DNA of 64,000 bases from Paenibacillus contaminans (lineage in GTDB: Bacteria > Bacillota > Bacilli > Paenibacillales > NBRC-103111), in contig NZ_QMFB01000006.1 in assembly GCF_003285015.1 (NCBI RefSeq), forward strand, positions 124,001 through 188,000. The letters are read 5' to 3'. The notes beneath the pieces were generated by a model. The model worked only from the letters and a program-made list of their open reading frames with translations, had not been told where the DNA came from and searched no databases. The first letter of the stretch is position 1. Every line of letters starts with the position of its first letter. The translations under genes were made by a program, and so were the position numbers. Shown here one piece after another: positions 1 to 7,061 of the stretch.

Positions 1-1221
1 TGTGCGAACGGATAAAGCGAAATCGTAAAGCGATTTGCGAAACAGCTTCAAATCGCCTGACAGGTAAAGATGCGCGTGAGCGATCACGGTATTGTCGCCC
101 AAATATTGGCCTTTCTCGCGCGATGGGCAATCCACATAATTTTCTTGCGCACCGTATTTGACCCCGTTTCTGCAGATCGACCAAATCGCATTCAGCATCG
201 GATCGGACGTTTCGAATACGCAGGCCTTTTCGTCCATCGGGTAGTGGCGGACGACGGCTGCAAAGCTGTCCGTATCCAAAATTAAGCCGCAAGGAGCAAG
301 CACCTCAACATAGCGGAACGCCTTGTAATCGTAAAATTCCAGCTCGTCCTCCGAACCGGATAACGTCCAAAGCTCCTTATAGGTGCAGTTGCATCTCATC
401 TCATATCGGACGCGTCCGTTGTCCAGCAGCTCCTCGCCGCATCGAATCTCGACGGTTTGCCCTTCTTTTCCTTGTGCTTTCATGATGTATTGGCCCGTTA
501 TTTCTCCGCCGAAATCGAGCAGAAAGCCGTTATCCGCAAGCGGAATCATGCGTTCGGGCTTTACTTGGTATACGGATAGCGGAGTGGTGGGCTGAAGGAG
601 CAAGTGGTGATCGTCCTCCTTATGGACAACCGGACGCGACCAGTTCGAGTCGTCGAAGCCGGTTTGCTTCCAGCCGTTCAGCTTCAGGCGGTTATCGATA
701 TTTTCCAAGTACTGCGTGTTATAGCCGACAATGCCGCCGTCCGCATATTCCGGAGCCAACGTGACCTTCCAGCTGGAATCGGTCGCTGCAGCAAGTGTGC
801 CGTTTACGCTCAGCTCGGCGAGCAGGCCTTGGCGGTAATCGCCGCTGTTGAACGCCCGGCAAATGAGTCCTTGATAATAGACGTGGACGGCGATCACATT
901 CGGGCCTTCCCGCAAATAATCCGCAACGTCATACCGGTTGTACGGGTAATGGTCGTACGGGCCTTGCGCCGGACCTTGTCCGACAAAACGTCCGTTGACA
1001 TAAACCTTATAATAGTCGTCGGCCGTAATGTCCAGCATTGCACGTTCGATGGCACTGTTATCCAGCTTAAATGTTTTTCTTGCCAGCATGTGGCGATTTT
1101 TCAATTCCTCCTTATGCAAAGGCAGCGTTACGGTCGTCATTTCCTTATGAAAAAGATCGATCGGCTGCAAACCCTCGAATAAGGGATCCATGATCCAGGT
1201 GGCGGACCATTGTTTATCCAT
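1..1221 (-). CDS. Alpha-L-rhamnosidase-like glycoside hydrolase (GH78 type), 5' part
   Basis: The minus strand is open for 407 codons from ATG 1221 to the window edge, so the C-terminus is missing. AAGGAG lies 7 bases before the start. The N-terminus (MDKQWSATWI) and a beta-sandwich region with DDYYKVYVNGRFVGQGP and NVIAVHVYYQG resemble the N-terminal domains of GH78 rhamnosidases. Near the edge, VDCPSREKGQYLGD matches the family's DCPxRE...GD signature at the start of the catalytic (alpha/alpha)6 barrel. No signal peptide is visible, so the protein is probably cytoplasmic and acts on imported rhamnosylated oligosaccharides. It is divergent from an AraC regulator that probably controls it. 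Exact substrate is not readable; GH106 is less likely given the signature. Confidence 0.82.
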   Translation of the reverse strand, partial: MDKQWSATWIMDPLFEGLQPIDLFHKEMTTVTLPLHKEELKNRHMLARKTFKLDNSAIERAMLDITADDYYKVYVNGRFVGQGPAQGPYDHYPYNRYDVADYLREGPNVIAVHVYYQGLICRAFNSGDYRQGLLAELSVNGTLAAATDSSWKVTLAPEYADGGIVGYNTQYLENIDNRLKLNGWKQTGFDDSNWSRPVVHKEDDHHLLLQPTTPLSVYQVKPERMIPLADNGFLLDFGGEITGQYIMKAQGKEGQTVEIRCGEELLDNGRVRYEMRCNCTYKELWTLSGSEDELEFYDYKAFRYVEVLAPCGLILDTDSFAAVVRHYPMDEKACVFETSDPMLNAIWSICRNGVKYGAQENYVDCPSREKGQYLGDNTVIAHAHLYLSGDLKLFRKSLYDFALSVRT

Positions 1222-1336
1222 TTGCTCGGCTCCTTTCCGGCGATTGCCGGGGATAGTGCATATAGGCGTATCGTACCGGAATAAAAGCCTGGAATCTCGG
1301 AGTTATTGCCGCGGAATTGGGCCGTTTTACCGAAGC

Positions 1337-1365
1337 TTGTCACGAAGGGGTTCCTCTTCTACAAT
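1337..1365 (+). promoter_or_regulatory. Sigma-A-type promoter of the AraC gene
   Basis: TTGTCA (1337-1342), a 17-base spacer and TACAAT (1360-1365) lie 35 bases before the ATG at 1400. The predicted transcript start is near 1372. The site sits in the divergent spacer shared with the rhamnosidase gene. Confidence 0.6.
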
Positions 1366-1399
1366 TAGAATATCACTAGCGATCAGGAGAGAGAGCCAA

Positions 1400-2296
1400 A
1401 TGATTCTGTACCCGAAGGAGCGGTATTTGGAAGGGGAGGGATTTCCATTCGCTTGCTTTCCGATGCAAACGCTGCCCGAACGGAAGCCGACGCCGCATGC
1501 GCATGATTTCGTCGAGCTCGTTTATGTGGCGGAAGGCGCCGGCGAGCATTTGTACAAGGGACATGCTTTTCCGGTTTCCAAAGGCGATATATTCGTGATT
1601 CCGCCTTACGCCGTGCATGATTACCGAGTCGTCGGCGGTCTTCCCATGGAAATTTATAACGTTCTTTTTCTGCCGTCATTTCTGCAATCGGAGCTTCATG
1701 TACTGTCGGAAGTGACGCCGTTCGTCAATTTTTTCTATGTGGAACCGTTCATGAGGCAAAACCCGGACTTCGAATCGCATATGAAGCTGACGCTTCCCGA
1801 GGCGCGCGAGATTCGTCAGCGGCTTGACAGGCTTGTGGCGGAGTATGAGCAAAAAGCGCTCGGCTACCGTATTTCCGTAAAAGCCCAACTGATCGATCTG
1901 CTCGTGTGGCTTAGCCGCCGCTATGAGGAACGGGTTGTCCAGACGCTGTTCCAGTCCAATGAATCGACGGCCATTCGACGGGTATGCGAGTTTCTCGAGT
2001 TGCATTACGCCGAGCCGATCCGGCTGGAGCAGGTATGCCAAATGTGCGGAATGAGCCAGACGAGCTTCACGGAAAAGTTCAAGCAGACGGTAGGCCAAAC
2101 GTTCACCGAATACCGAAGCGAGGTGCGTATTCACGCTTCTCTCAAGCTGCTGCGCGAAACGGACGACAAAATCATTTGCATAGCGGAAAGCGTAGGAATC
2201 GGGGATTTGAGCCATTATAACAAGCTTTTCAAAAAACGGATGGGCATGTCGCCGAGGGAATACCGGAATAAGTACCGTTCGGGCGGGAGGTTATGA
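1400..2296 (+). CDS. AraC-family transcriptional regulator (cupin + AraC HTH)
   Basis: 298 residues from ATG 1400; the longer open frame upstream has no ribosome site and crosses the promoter. The N-terminal cupin-like sugar-sensing half contains PHAHDFVELVYVAEG and GDIFVIPPYAVH. The C-terminal AraC HTH spans about residues 195-295 (MCGMSQTSFTEKFKQTVG, then IICIAESVGIGDLSHYNKLF). Such proteins bind sugars or oligosaccharides and activate neighbouring catabolic genes. The divergent GH78 gene is the obvious target. The family is certain; the ligand is unknown. Confidence 0.88.
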   Translation: MILYPKERYLEGEGFPFACFPMQTLPERKPTPHAHDFVELVYVAEGAGEHLYKGHAFPVSKGDIFVIPPYAVHDYRVVGGLPMEIYNVLFLPSFLQSELHVLSEVTPFVNFFYVEPFMRQNPDFESHMKLTLPEAREIRQRLDRLVAEYEQKALGYRISVKAQLIDLLVWLSRRYEERVVQTLFQSNESTAIRRVCEFLELHYAEPIRLEQVCQMCGMSQTSFTEKFKQTVGQTFTEYRSEVRIHASLKLLRETDDKIICIAESVGIGDLSHYNKLFKKRMGMSPREYRNKYRSGGRL

Positions 2297-2369
2297 CTGG
2301 GGACAGAGCGGGTATGGAAAGATCGGTAAAACGAAAATCTGCTGATTTGAACATTCGGCTCGAGAAAAC

Positions 2370-3029
2370 TTAAATCGGCTTGATCAAATAGACGCACCGG
2401 CTTGCGCCTTTTAAAATATGATCGCTGCGTTCTACAAACACGGAATCGCCGAGAATGCGCTGAAGCATTTCCATCTCCTTGCGGCAGAGACCCGAACAAG
2501 CCGCTGCGGCTGCGCAAATCGGGCAATGCTTTTCCACGAAACAGAAGCTTCCATCGGGATTTTCGATGATTTCCGCCATATACCCTTCAGATGTGCGCCA
2601 TTGCGCAAGTGCCTCCAGCTGCCCGCGTAAAGACAGGCTATCAGGCGTTTTATGCCGATAGTCCTCCACTTGTTTATGGTTGCGAATATCGAGCATCCTC
2701 TCCAAGCCTTCTTCGCCGAAAGCTTCTTTCATCGACTCGATTAAGCTGACGGTAAGATCGGCGTACCCGTCGGGAAATAAACGATTGGCCTCATGCGTCA
2801 GTCTCCACATTTTCGCAGGACGGCCCATAGCCCTCGGTTCTTCCGCAAAAGTGACCAGATTTTGCTCTTGCAAATTGTATAAGTGCTGCCGCACAGCCAT
2901 TCCGGACACCCCGAAATGCTCCGCTAGCCGGAGGGCATCCATCGGCCCCTCTTCCTTCAGCAGCTTTATGATAGCCCTTCTAGTTCTGACGGCAGTTCCA
3001 TCTTTTCCTTGCGGTTCTTTTTTTCTCAT
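2370..3029 (-). CDS. SufR/COG2345-type winged-helix regulator with cysteine cluster
   Basis: 219 residues, with GAGAGG about 9 bases before ATG 3029. Residues about 15-80 form an N-terminal winged helix (IIKLLKEEGPMDALRLAEHF, then MAVRQHLYNL) followed by GRPAKMWRLT, typical of the COG2345 group. The C-terminal part carries HCPIC, a C-SGL-C pair and a final RC-VYLI. By family knowledge these residues can hold an Fe-S cluster or metal. It is divergent from the MFS exporter gene and shares its promoter region, so it probably represses that gene. A paralogue lies on the other side of the exporter. In this copy the third ligand position reads DH where the paralogue has DC. Confidence 0.8.
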   Translation of the reverse strand: MRKKEPQGKDGTAVRTRRAIIKLLKEEGPMDALRLAEHFGVSGMAVRQHLYNLQEQNLVTFAEEPRAMGRPAKMWRLTHEANRLFPDGYADLTVSLIESMKEAFGEEGLERMLDIRNHKQVEDYRHKTPDSLSLRGQLEALAQWRTSEGYMAEIIENPDGSFCFVEKHCPICAAAAACSGLCRKEMEMLQRILGDSVFVERSDHILKGASRCVYLIKPI

Positions 3030-3077
3030 TCGAATGTACCTCTCCGTACCGGTTTCTTTACATTCTAAAGAAAAATG

Positions 3078-3106
3078 TTGACAAAGTCAAAGTGTGACCG
3101 TACATT
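3078..3106 (+). promoter_or_regulatory. Promoter of the MFS exporter gene
   Basis: A perfect TTGACA (3078-3083), a 17-base spacer and TACATT (3101-3106) lie in the divergent spacer between the COG2345-type regulator and the exporter. Confidence 0.65.
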
Positions 3107-3110
3107 GTAT

Positions 3111-3134
3111 TTTGTAAAGAATTATGTTTACAAA
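3111..3134. promoter_or_regulatory. Inverted repeat, probable operator at the MFS promoter
   Basis: TTTGTAAA (3111-3118) and TTTACAAA (3127-3134) are perfect 8-base inverted repeats separated by 8 bases. They begin 5 bases after the -10 hexamer and so cover the predicted transcript start. A further CTTTACA half-site lies at 3056-3062. Binding here by one or both neighbouring winged-helix regulators is an inference. Confidence 0.55.
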
Positions 3135-3185
3135 GTATCCGGATACGACGTTTACATAAGACTTAGGCATAAGGAGGGGAAAGGG

Positions 3186-4553
3186 ATGTCGGAAGGACAC
3201 AGTATTTTTAGCCCGCGCTATGCTGCGCTGACGATCGGAATTATTTTGGCTGTCATGGCCGTCGGGTTTGAAGGATTAGCCGTTACTACGGTAGCTCCCG
3301 CCATTGCCGGGGATTTGGATGGCATCCGTTTATACGGATGGATTTTCAGCGCATACTTGCTGGCGCAAATAATCGGAACACTGGTTGTCGGACGGCAAAT
3401 CGACCGTAAAGGGCCCGCATGGCCTTTTACCGTTGCGCTTATTATATTTGCCATAGGATTAATAGCTGCTGCGGTTGCAGGCGATATGATTGTTCTGATC
3501 GTAGCCCGGGCTCTTCAAGGTTTCGGTGCAGGAGCCATGATGACTTGCGTGTATACGGCCATATCGCTTAGCTACCCGGACGAGCTCCGCACCAAAATAT
3601 TGGGCGCATTCGGCACCGCCTACGTGCTGCCGTCCATGATCGGTCCTTACGTTGCGGGCGTCATCGCGCAGCAGCTGTCTTGGCGGTTCGTATTCTGGGG
3701 CGTATTGCCGTTTTTGCTGCTGGCGGCTCTTCTTAGCTTGAACGTATTTCGCAAATTGAAGGTGCCGGCGGTTCAGGAGAAGGGCACGACTCGGGCCACC
3801 TGGCTTTCCGTTTTATTGGCTGCGGGAACGGGACTTTTCTTAAGCGGATTAGGCATGCTCCCGCAAACGCAAGGGATTGTTTTACTGGCAGCCGGCTTGT
3901 TGCTGATGGTGCAGCCGCTGCGCAAGTTATTGCCCGAGGGCACGCTGACGTTTCGTCCGGGACTGCCGTCGCTATTGGCTTCACGCGGGTTGTTTTTCGC
4001 CGCATATGCCGGTACGCAGAACTTTTTGGTGCTTGCGCTGACGGATGTAAAAGGAGTAGCGGCAGACATGGCCGGGTTAATCGTCGCAAGCGCCGCGCTT
4101 AGCTGGTGCGCCGTATCGTATCTGCAGTCCCGTTGGGACGCGGCCGACCAAGGCCAGGGACGTCAAAAACGGATCATAACCGGCGTGCTGCTCATGGGGG
4201 TTGGAATCGCGATTGTCGTTTGGGTTCCCGGCGTCAATATCGCTTTATCGGTGCTGGGACAAATGATTACCGGCATCGGAATCGGAATGGCCCACCCGAC
4301 TAGCGGCGCCGTCGCTTTTGTAAATGCGAAGGAAGGGGAATCCGGGGAAATATCCGCAAATCTGCAATTCGCGGATTCTTTTACGCCAGGTGTCGTTATC
4401 GGAATGGGCGGCGCGATCGTTGCCGTCAGTCAAGCGGCGGGGATGACCATGGGGTATGGAATCGTTGGCGCTATGGCCCTTCATGTCTTGCTGATTGCGA
4501 TGAGTCTGTTTGCAAGTACGCGGTTAAAGACCGGCAGAAGGTCGCTTGTGTAG
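3186..4553 (+). CDS. MFS transporter, drug-exporter type
   Basis: 455 residues from ATG 3186, preceded by AAGGAGGGGAAAGGG. The protein is hydrophobic throughout with about 12-14 membrane segments. The loop between segments 2 and 3 (GRQIDRKGPAWPF) is the MFS motif A region. ALQGFGAGAMMTCVYTAIS resembles motif C-like stretches of DHA-family proton-coupled exporters. It is framed by two cysteine-containing winged-helix regulators and has an operator-like palindrome at its promoter, which suggests inducible efflux. The substrate cannot be read from sequence. Confidence 0.85.
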   Translation: MSEGHSIFSPRYAALTIGIILAVMAVGFEGLAVTTVAPAIAGDLDGIRLYGWIFSAYLLAQIIGTLVVGRQIDRKGPAWPFTVALIIFAIGLIAAAVAGDMIVLIVARALQGFGAGAMMTCVYTAISLSYPDELRTKILGAFGTAYVLPSMIGPYVAGVIAQQLSWRFVFWGVLPFLLLAALLSLNVFRKLKVPAVQEKGTTRATWLSVLLAAGTGLFLSGLGMLPQTQGIVLLAAGLLLMVQPLRKLLPEGTLTFRPGLPSLLASRGLFFAAYAGTQNFLVLALTDVKGVAADMAGLIVASAALSWCAVSYLQSRWDAADQGQGRQKRIITGVLLMGVGIAIVVWVPGVNIALSVLGQMITGIGIGMAHPTSGAVAFVNAKEGESGEISANLQFADSFTPGVVIGMGGAIVAVSQAAGMTMGYGIVGAMALHVLLIAMSLFASTRLKTGRRSLV

Positions 4554-4562
4554 CGGCGGTGT

Positions 4563-4594
4563 AAGCAAAGGCAGGAAGCAGCCTGCCTTTGCTT
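4563..4594 (+). terminator. Rho-independent terminator-like hairpin after the MFS gene
   Basis: A perfect 13-bp stem (AAGCAAAGGCAGG with CCTGCCTTTGCTT) and a 6-base loop start 9 bases after the stop codon. The following T-run is weak. Confidence 0.6.
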
Positions 4595-4635
4595 GTTCCG
4601 GGCGTAAGCTGGACGAATAGTTGAAAACGGGGGCG

Positions 4636-5280
4636 ATGTCCTTGCATCATGCCGACGATTTATCTACCCGCAAAAATATAGTACGGCTGTTAAAAACGGA
4701 AGGCCCGCTTACGACAAGTCAAATCAAGAAAAGGGTGCATATAACGGATGCTGCCGTACGGCGTCATATCAACGCGCTGGAAAAACAACATATGATTCGA
4801 TCCGAGACGATTTATCAAGCGATCGGCAGGCCGGCGTTCCTATACCGGTTAACGGAGGAAAGCGAGCGATTATTCCCTGCCGGCTATCATTTCCTGGCTG
4901 CCGAACTGCTGGAGGAATTGATTCATGAAACGGGTGCGGGTACGGTCGACCGAATATTTATCAATCGGACGGAGACTTTGCTTCGCAAATACGAACCCGA
5001 AATGCAAGGCAAACCGTTGAAAGACAAAGTTGCGCTGCTTGCCGATATCCAGGATCGAAACGGGTTTATGGCCTGGTGGACGGAAAATGATACGGAATCC
5101 GGACGATTTGAGCTTATCGAGCATCATTGTCCCGTTTCCTATATCGCCAACCGTTATGAGCAAGTATGCCGCGAGGAGCTGAAGCTGTTCGAAGCCCTGT
5201 TGGATGCCGATGTCGAACGAACCGATTGCATGGCGGTCAAAGGGCGTAAATGCATCTATCATATACGGGAACGAACGTGA
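4636..5280 (+). CDS. Second SufR/COG2345-type winged-helix regulator
   Basis: 214 residues from ATG 4636, preceded by GGGGGCG; a TTG at 4621 in the same frame is an alternative start. The winged helix (IVRLLKTEGPLTTSQIKKRV, then AAVRRHINALEK) is followed by GRPAFLYRLTEES. The C-terminal half has the full ligand set: HHC, then C after 12 residues (VCREEL), then DC and KC-IYHI. Family members bind Fe-S clusters or metal there and respond to redox or iron. It follows the exporter in the same direction after a hairpin and is clearly paralogous to the divergent regulator at 2370-3029. Confidence 0.78.
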   Translation: MSLHHADDLSTRKNIVRLLKTEGPLTTSQIKKRVHITDAAVRRHINALEKQHMIRSETIYQAIGRPAFLYRLTEESERLFPAGYHFLAAELLEELIHETGAGTVDRIFINRTETLLRKYEPEMQGKPLKDKVALLADIQDRNGFMAWWTENDTESGRFELIEHHCPVSYIANRYEQVCREELKLFEALLDADVERTDCMAVKGRKCIYHIRERT

Positions 5281-5410
5281 GACGGCAATGGCGCGATGCG
5301 CGGCTTCGGAAAAGCGAGGAGAGCGCAATGAGCTCCGCTATGGGCTGCCAATCGTGCACGTAAAACGCCGTCAGTCGTATTTCTTCGGAGATGCCATTAA
5401 GGTTATGCTG

Positions 5411-5653
5411 TAGTCCGAAATAACACGCTTGGAGCAAGGAATCGAGGTTCGCCTTGCGCTGGAGTCCGATTTTACCGGTTTGGAGAACGGATTCTACGTT
5501 GTGCCGAGCAAAATACCCGCTGCAAGCAGGCGTTTTCGGACTACAGGCAGGGAAAGGAAGCCGTACTCGAATCCAAGTGGGCAAAATCGGAGTACAGCGC
5601 ATGTAAGCGACGAGCGAGGAGGGGGAAGCAGGTAGGAATACCGGTTGGAGGAC
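5411..5653 (+). repeat. Long dispersed repeat, copy A (one 51-bp unit)
   Basis: About 243 bases matching 57108-57453 nearly end to end. Shared landmarks in order are GTCCGAAA, GCTTGGAGCAAGGAATCGAG, CGCTGGAGTCCGATTTT, TTGGAGAACGGATTC, GCGTTTTCGGACTACAGGC, AAGCGACGAGCGAGGA and TAGGAATACCGGTTGGAGGA. Copy A has a single GCGTTTTCGG unit where copy B has three. Confidence 0.8.
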
Positions 5654-5766
5654 GACCTCTATCCCCCCTTCCTCGCCAACGAACAAACGATATCGAACAC
5701 TAACGTTGCCGCAAGGCGGTTTTCTCGAAATATCAGAATTTATATGTTTCACAATTACTTAAGCCT

Positions 5767-5823
5767 GATATTTCATCGATAAACGCGCCTATCCTTAAAG
5801 GACGGTGAAGCCGTTTATCCTTG
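5767..5823 (+). repeat. Short foldable element, copy 1
   Basis: GATAAACG (5778-5785) pairs perfectly with CGTTTATC (5812-5819). Inside is a small TCCTTAAAGGA hairpin followed by CGGTGAAGCC. The same layout recurs at 41902, 56829 and 57001, and in degenerate form at 49752. Here it lies upstream of, not inside, the predicted transcript of the amidohydrolase gene. Confidence 0.65.
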
Positions 5824-5879
5824 TTTTATTCGGAAAGTATATCGTAGGAGTGGCTCTTCATGAACGTTTATCCTTTCTC

Positions 5880-5908
5880 TTGCAAGATTCCGGCGGCTCT
5901 TCTACAAT
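5880..5908 (+). promoter_or_regulatory. Promoter of the amidohydrolase gene
   Basis: TTGCAA (5880-5885), a 17-base spacer and TACAAT (5903-5908) lie about 50 bases before the start codon. The CTCTTCTACAAT stretch is the same as in the AraC promoter at 1337-1365. Confidence 0.55.
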
Positions 5909-5960
5909 ACTAGCAGATATTGTGAGATTCATATGAACGACATCCGCCGGGAGGCTGCTT

Positions 5961-6812
5961 ATGATGAGAATCGATGCGCATCAACATTATTGGATTACGT
6001 CCCGTACGGATTATGGCTGGCTGCAGCCAACGCTGGGCCGAATTTATGCGGACTATATGCCTGAGCAGTTGAAGCCATTGCTTAAGAAGCACGGCATCGG
6101 GAAAACGGTCATCGTACAAGCCGCACCGACTGTGGAGGAAACGGCGTTTCTTCTCGAAATCGCCGATCGGGAGCCGAGCGTCGCAGGCGTCGTCGGGTGG
6201 CTGGATATGGAAGCCGACGGCTTCGAGCGGGAGTTGGCGCGTTTGCGTCAGCACCCGAAATTTATCGGTCTGAGGCCGATGATTCAGGATTTGCCGTCCG
6301 AATGGATCGTGAAGCCCCAAGTCCTCCGCCATTTTCAATTGCTGGCCGATGCGGGCTTTCCGGTCGATCTGCAGGCGAATCCGCGGCATCTGCCTTATAT
6401 TGCGGAGCTACTTAAGATTGCGCCTGATCTGCGCGCCGTCGTCGATCATTTGGCCAAGCCGCCGATCGGTGAGGGCCAGCTGGAGCCTTGGGGCGCCCAT
6501 ATGCGGCAAATCGCCGCATATCCGAATACGATGTGCAAGCTTTCGGGGATGGTGCCGGAGCGGTTGGACGCCCCTTGGTCCATAGAGGCGATTCGCCCGT
6601 TTGCGCGTTGCGTGATCGAAGCTTTCGGCAAAAAGCGCGTTTTGTTCGGCAGCGACTGGCCGGTATGTTTATTTTCAGCCACGTACGATCAGGTGGTCGA
6701 GCTTTTCGAGGCTTGCCTGGGCGAAGGGTGGACCGACGAAGAGAAAAACGCGGTATACGGCGGAAACGCTGCCCGGTTCTACGGGCTGGAAATTTGGGAA
6801 GAACATGAGTAA
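5961..6812 (+). CDS. Amidohydrolase-2 family lactonase (L-fucono/L-rhamnonolactonase-like)
   Basis: 283 residues, with GGGAGG 6 bases before the ATG. The N-terminal metal-binding motif is RIDAHQHYW. Further signatures are VGWLDMEADGFE, FIGLRPMIQDLP, AVVDHLAKPPI and the C-terminal LFGSDWPVC with the catalytic Asp. This is the COG3618 pattern, whose characterised members hydrolyse 1,4-lactones of L-fucose- or L-rhamnose-derived acids in non-phosphorylative pathways. No signal peptide is seen, so it should be cytoplasmic. It is monocistronic, with its own promoter and a strong terminator. The rhamnosidase gene nearby fits an L-rhamnonate or L-fuconate role, but the exact lactone is inferred. Confidence 0.82.
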   Translation: MMRIDAHQHYWITSRTDYGWLQPTLGRIYADYMPEQLKPLLKKHGIGKTVIVQAAPTVEETAFLLEIADREPSVAGVVGWLDMEADGFERELARLRQHPKFIGLRPMIQDLPSEWIVKPQVLRHFQLLADAGFPVDLQANPRHLPYIAELLKIAPDLRAVVDHLAKPPIGEGQLEPWGAHMRQIAAYPNTMCKLSGMVPERLDAPWSIEAIRPFARCVIEAFGKKRVLFGSDWPVCLFSATYDQVVELFEACLGEGWTDEEKNAVYGGNAARFYGLEIWEEHE

Positions 6813-6836
6813 TGCGCCGATTTTCTGAGTTTACCG

Positions 6837-6887
6837 AAAAACGAATGCTCCGTTCGGTCATTTATGACCTGCGGAGCATTCGTTTTT
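6837..6887 (+). terminator. Rho-independent terminator after the lactonase gene
   Basis: A perfect 16-bp stem (AAAAACGAATGCTCCG pairing with CGGAGCATTCGTTTTT), with the T-run built into the 3' arm. Confidence 0.9.
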
Positions 6888-7061
6888 ACTGGCGTTTGTC
6901 CTTGAATAAGCTTACAGCGGCGGTACCATCAACAGCGCATGCCGAAGCCATTTGTTTAGCTGAAAAAGTTACTGCCCGTTGCGGAATAGCTGTGATAAAA
7001 TGGAAATCACATCATGATATAAGCGTTGCGAAATAACGGAATATGTTATGAGGAGCTGAAT

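Larger units (their letters stand above)
5281..5879. other. Non-coding stretch with dispersed repeats
   Basis: No convincing gene. It holds one copy of the long dispersed repeat (5411-5653) and one copy of the short foldable element (5767-5823). Open frames here lack ribosome sites and lie within repeat sequence. Confidence 0.7.

Noticed and set aside
604..1182. A 192-codon plus-strand frame within the rhamnosidase gene
   Set aside because: It is antisense to the GH78-type coding sequence, which carries the family signature.
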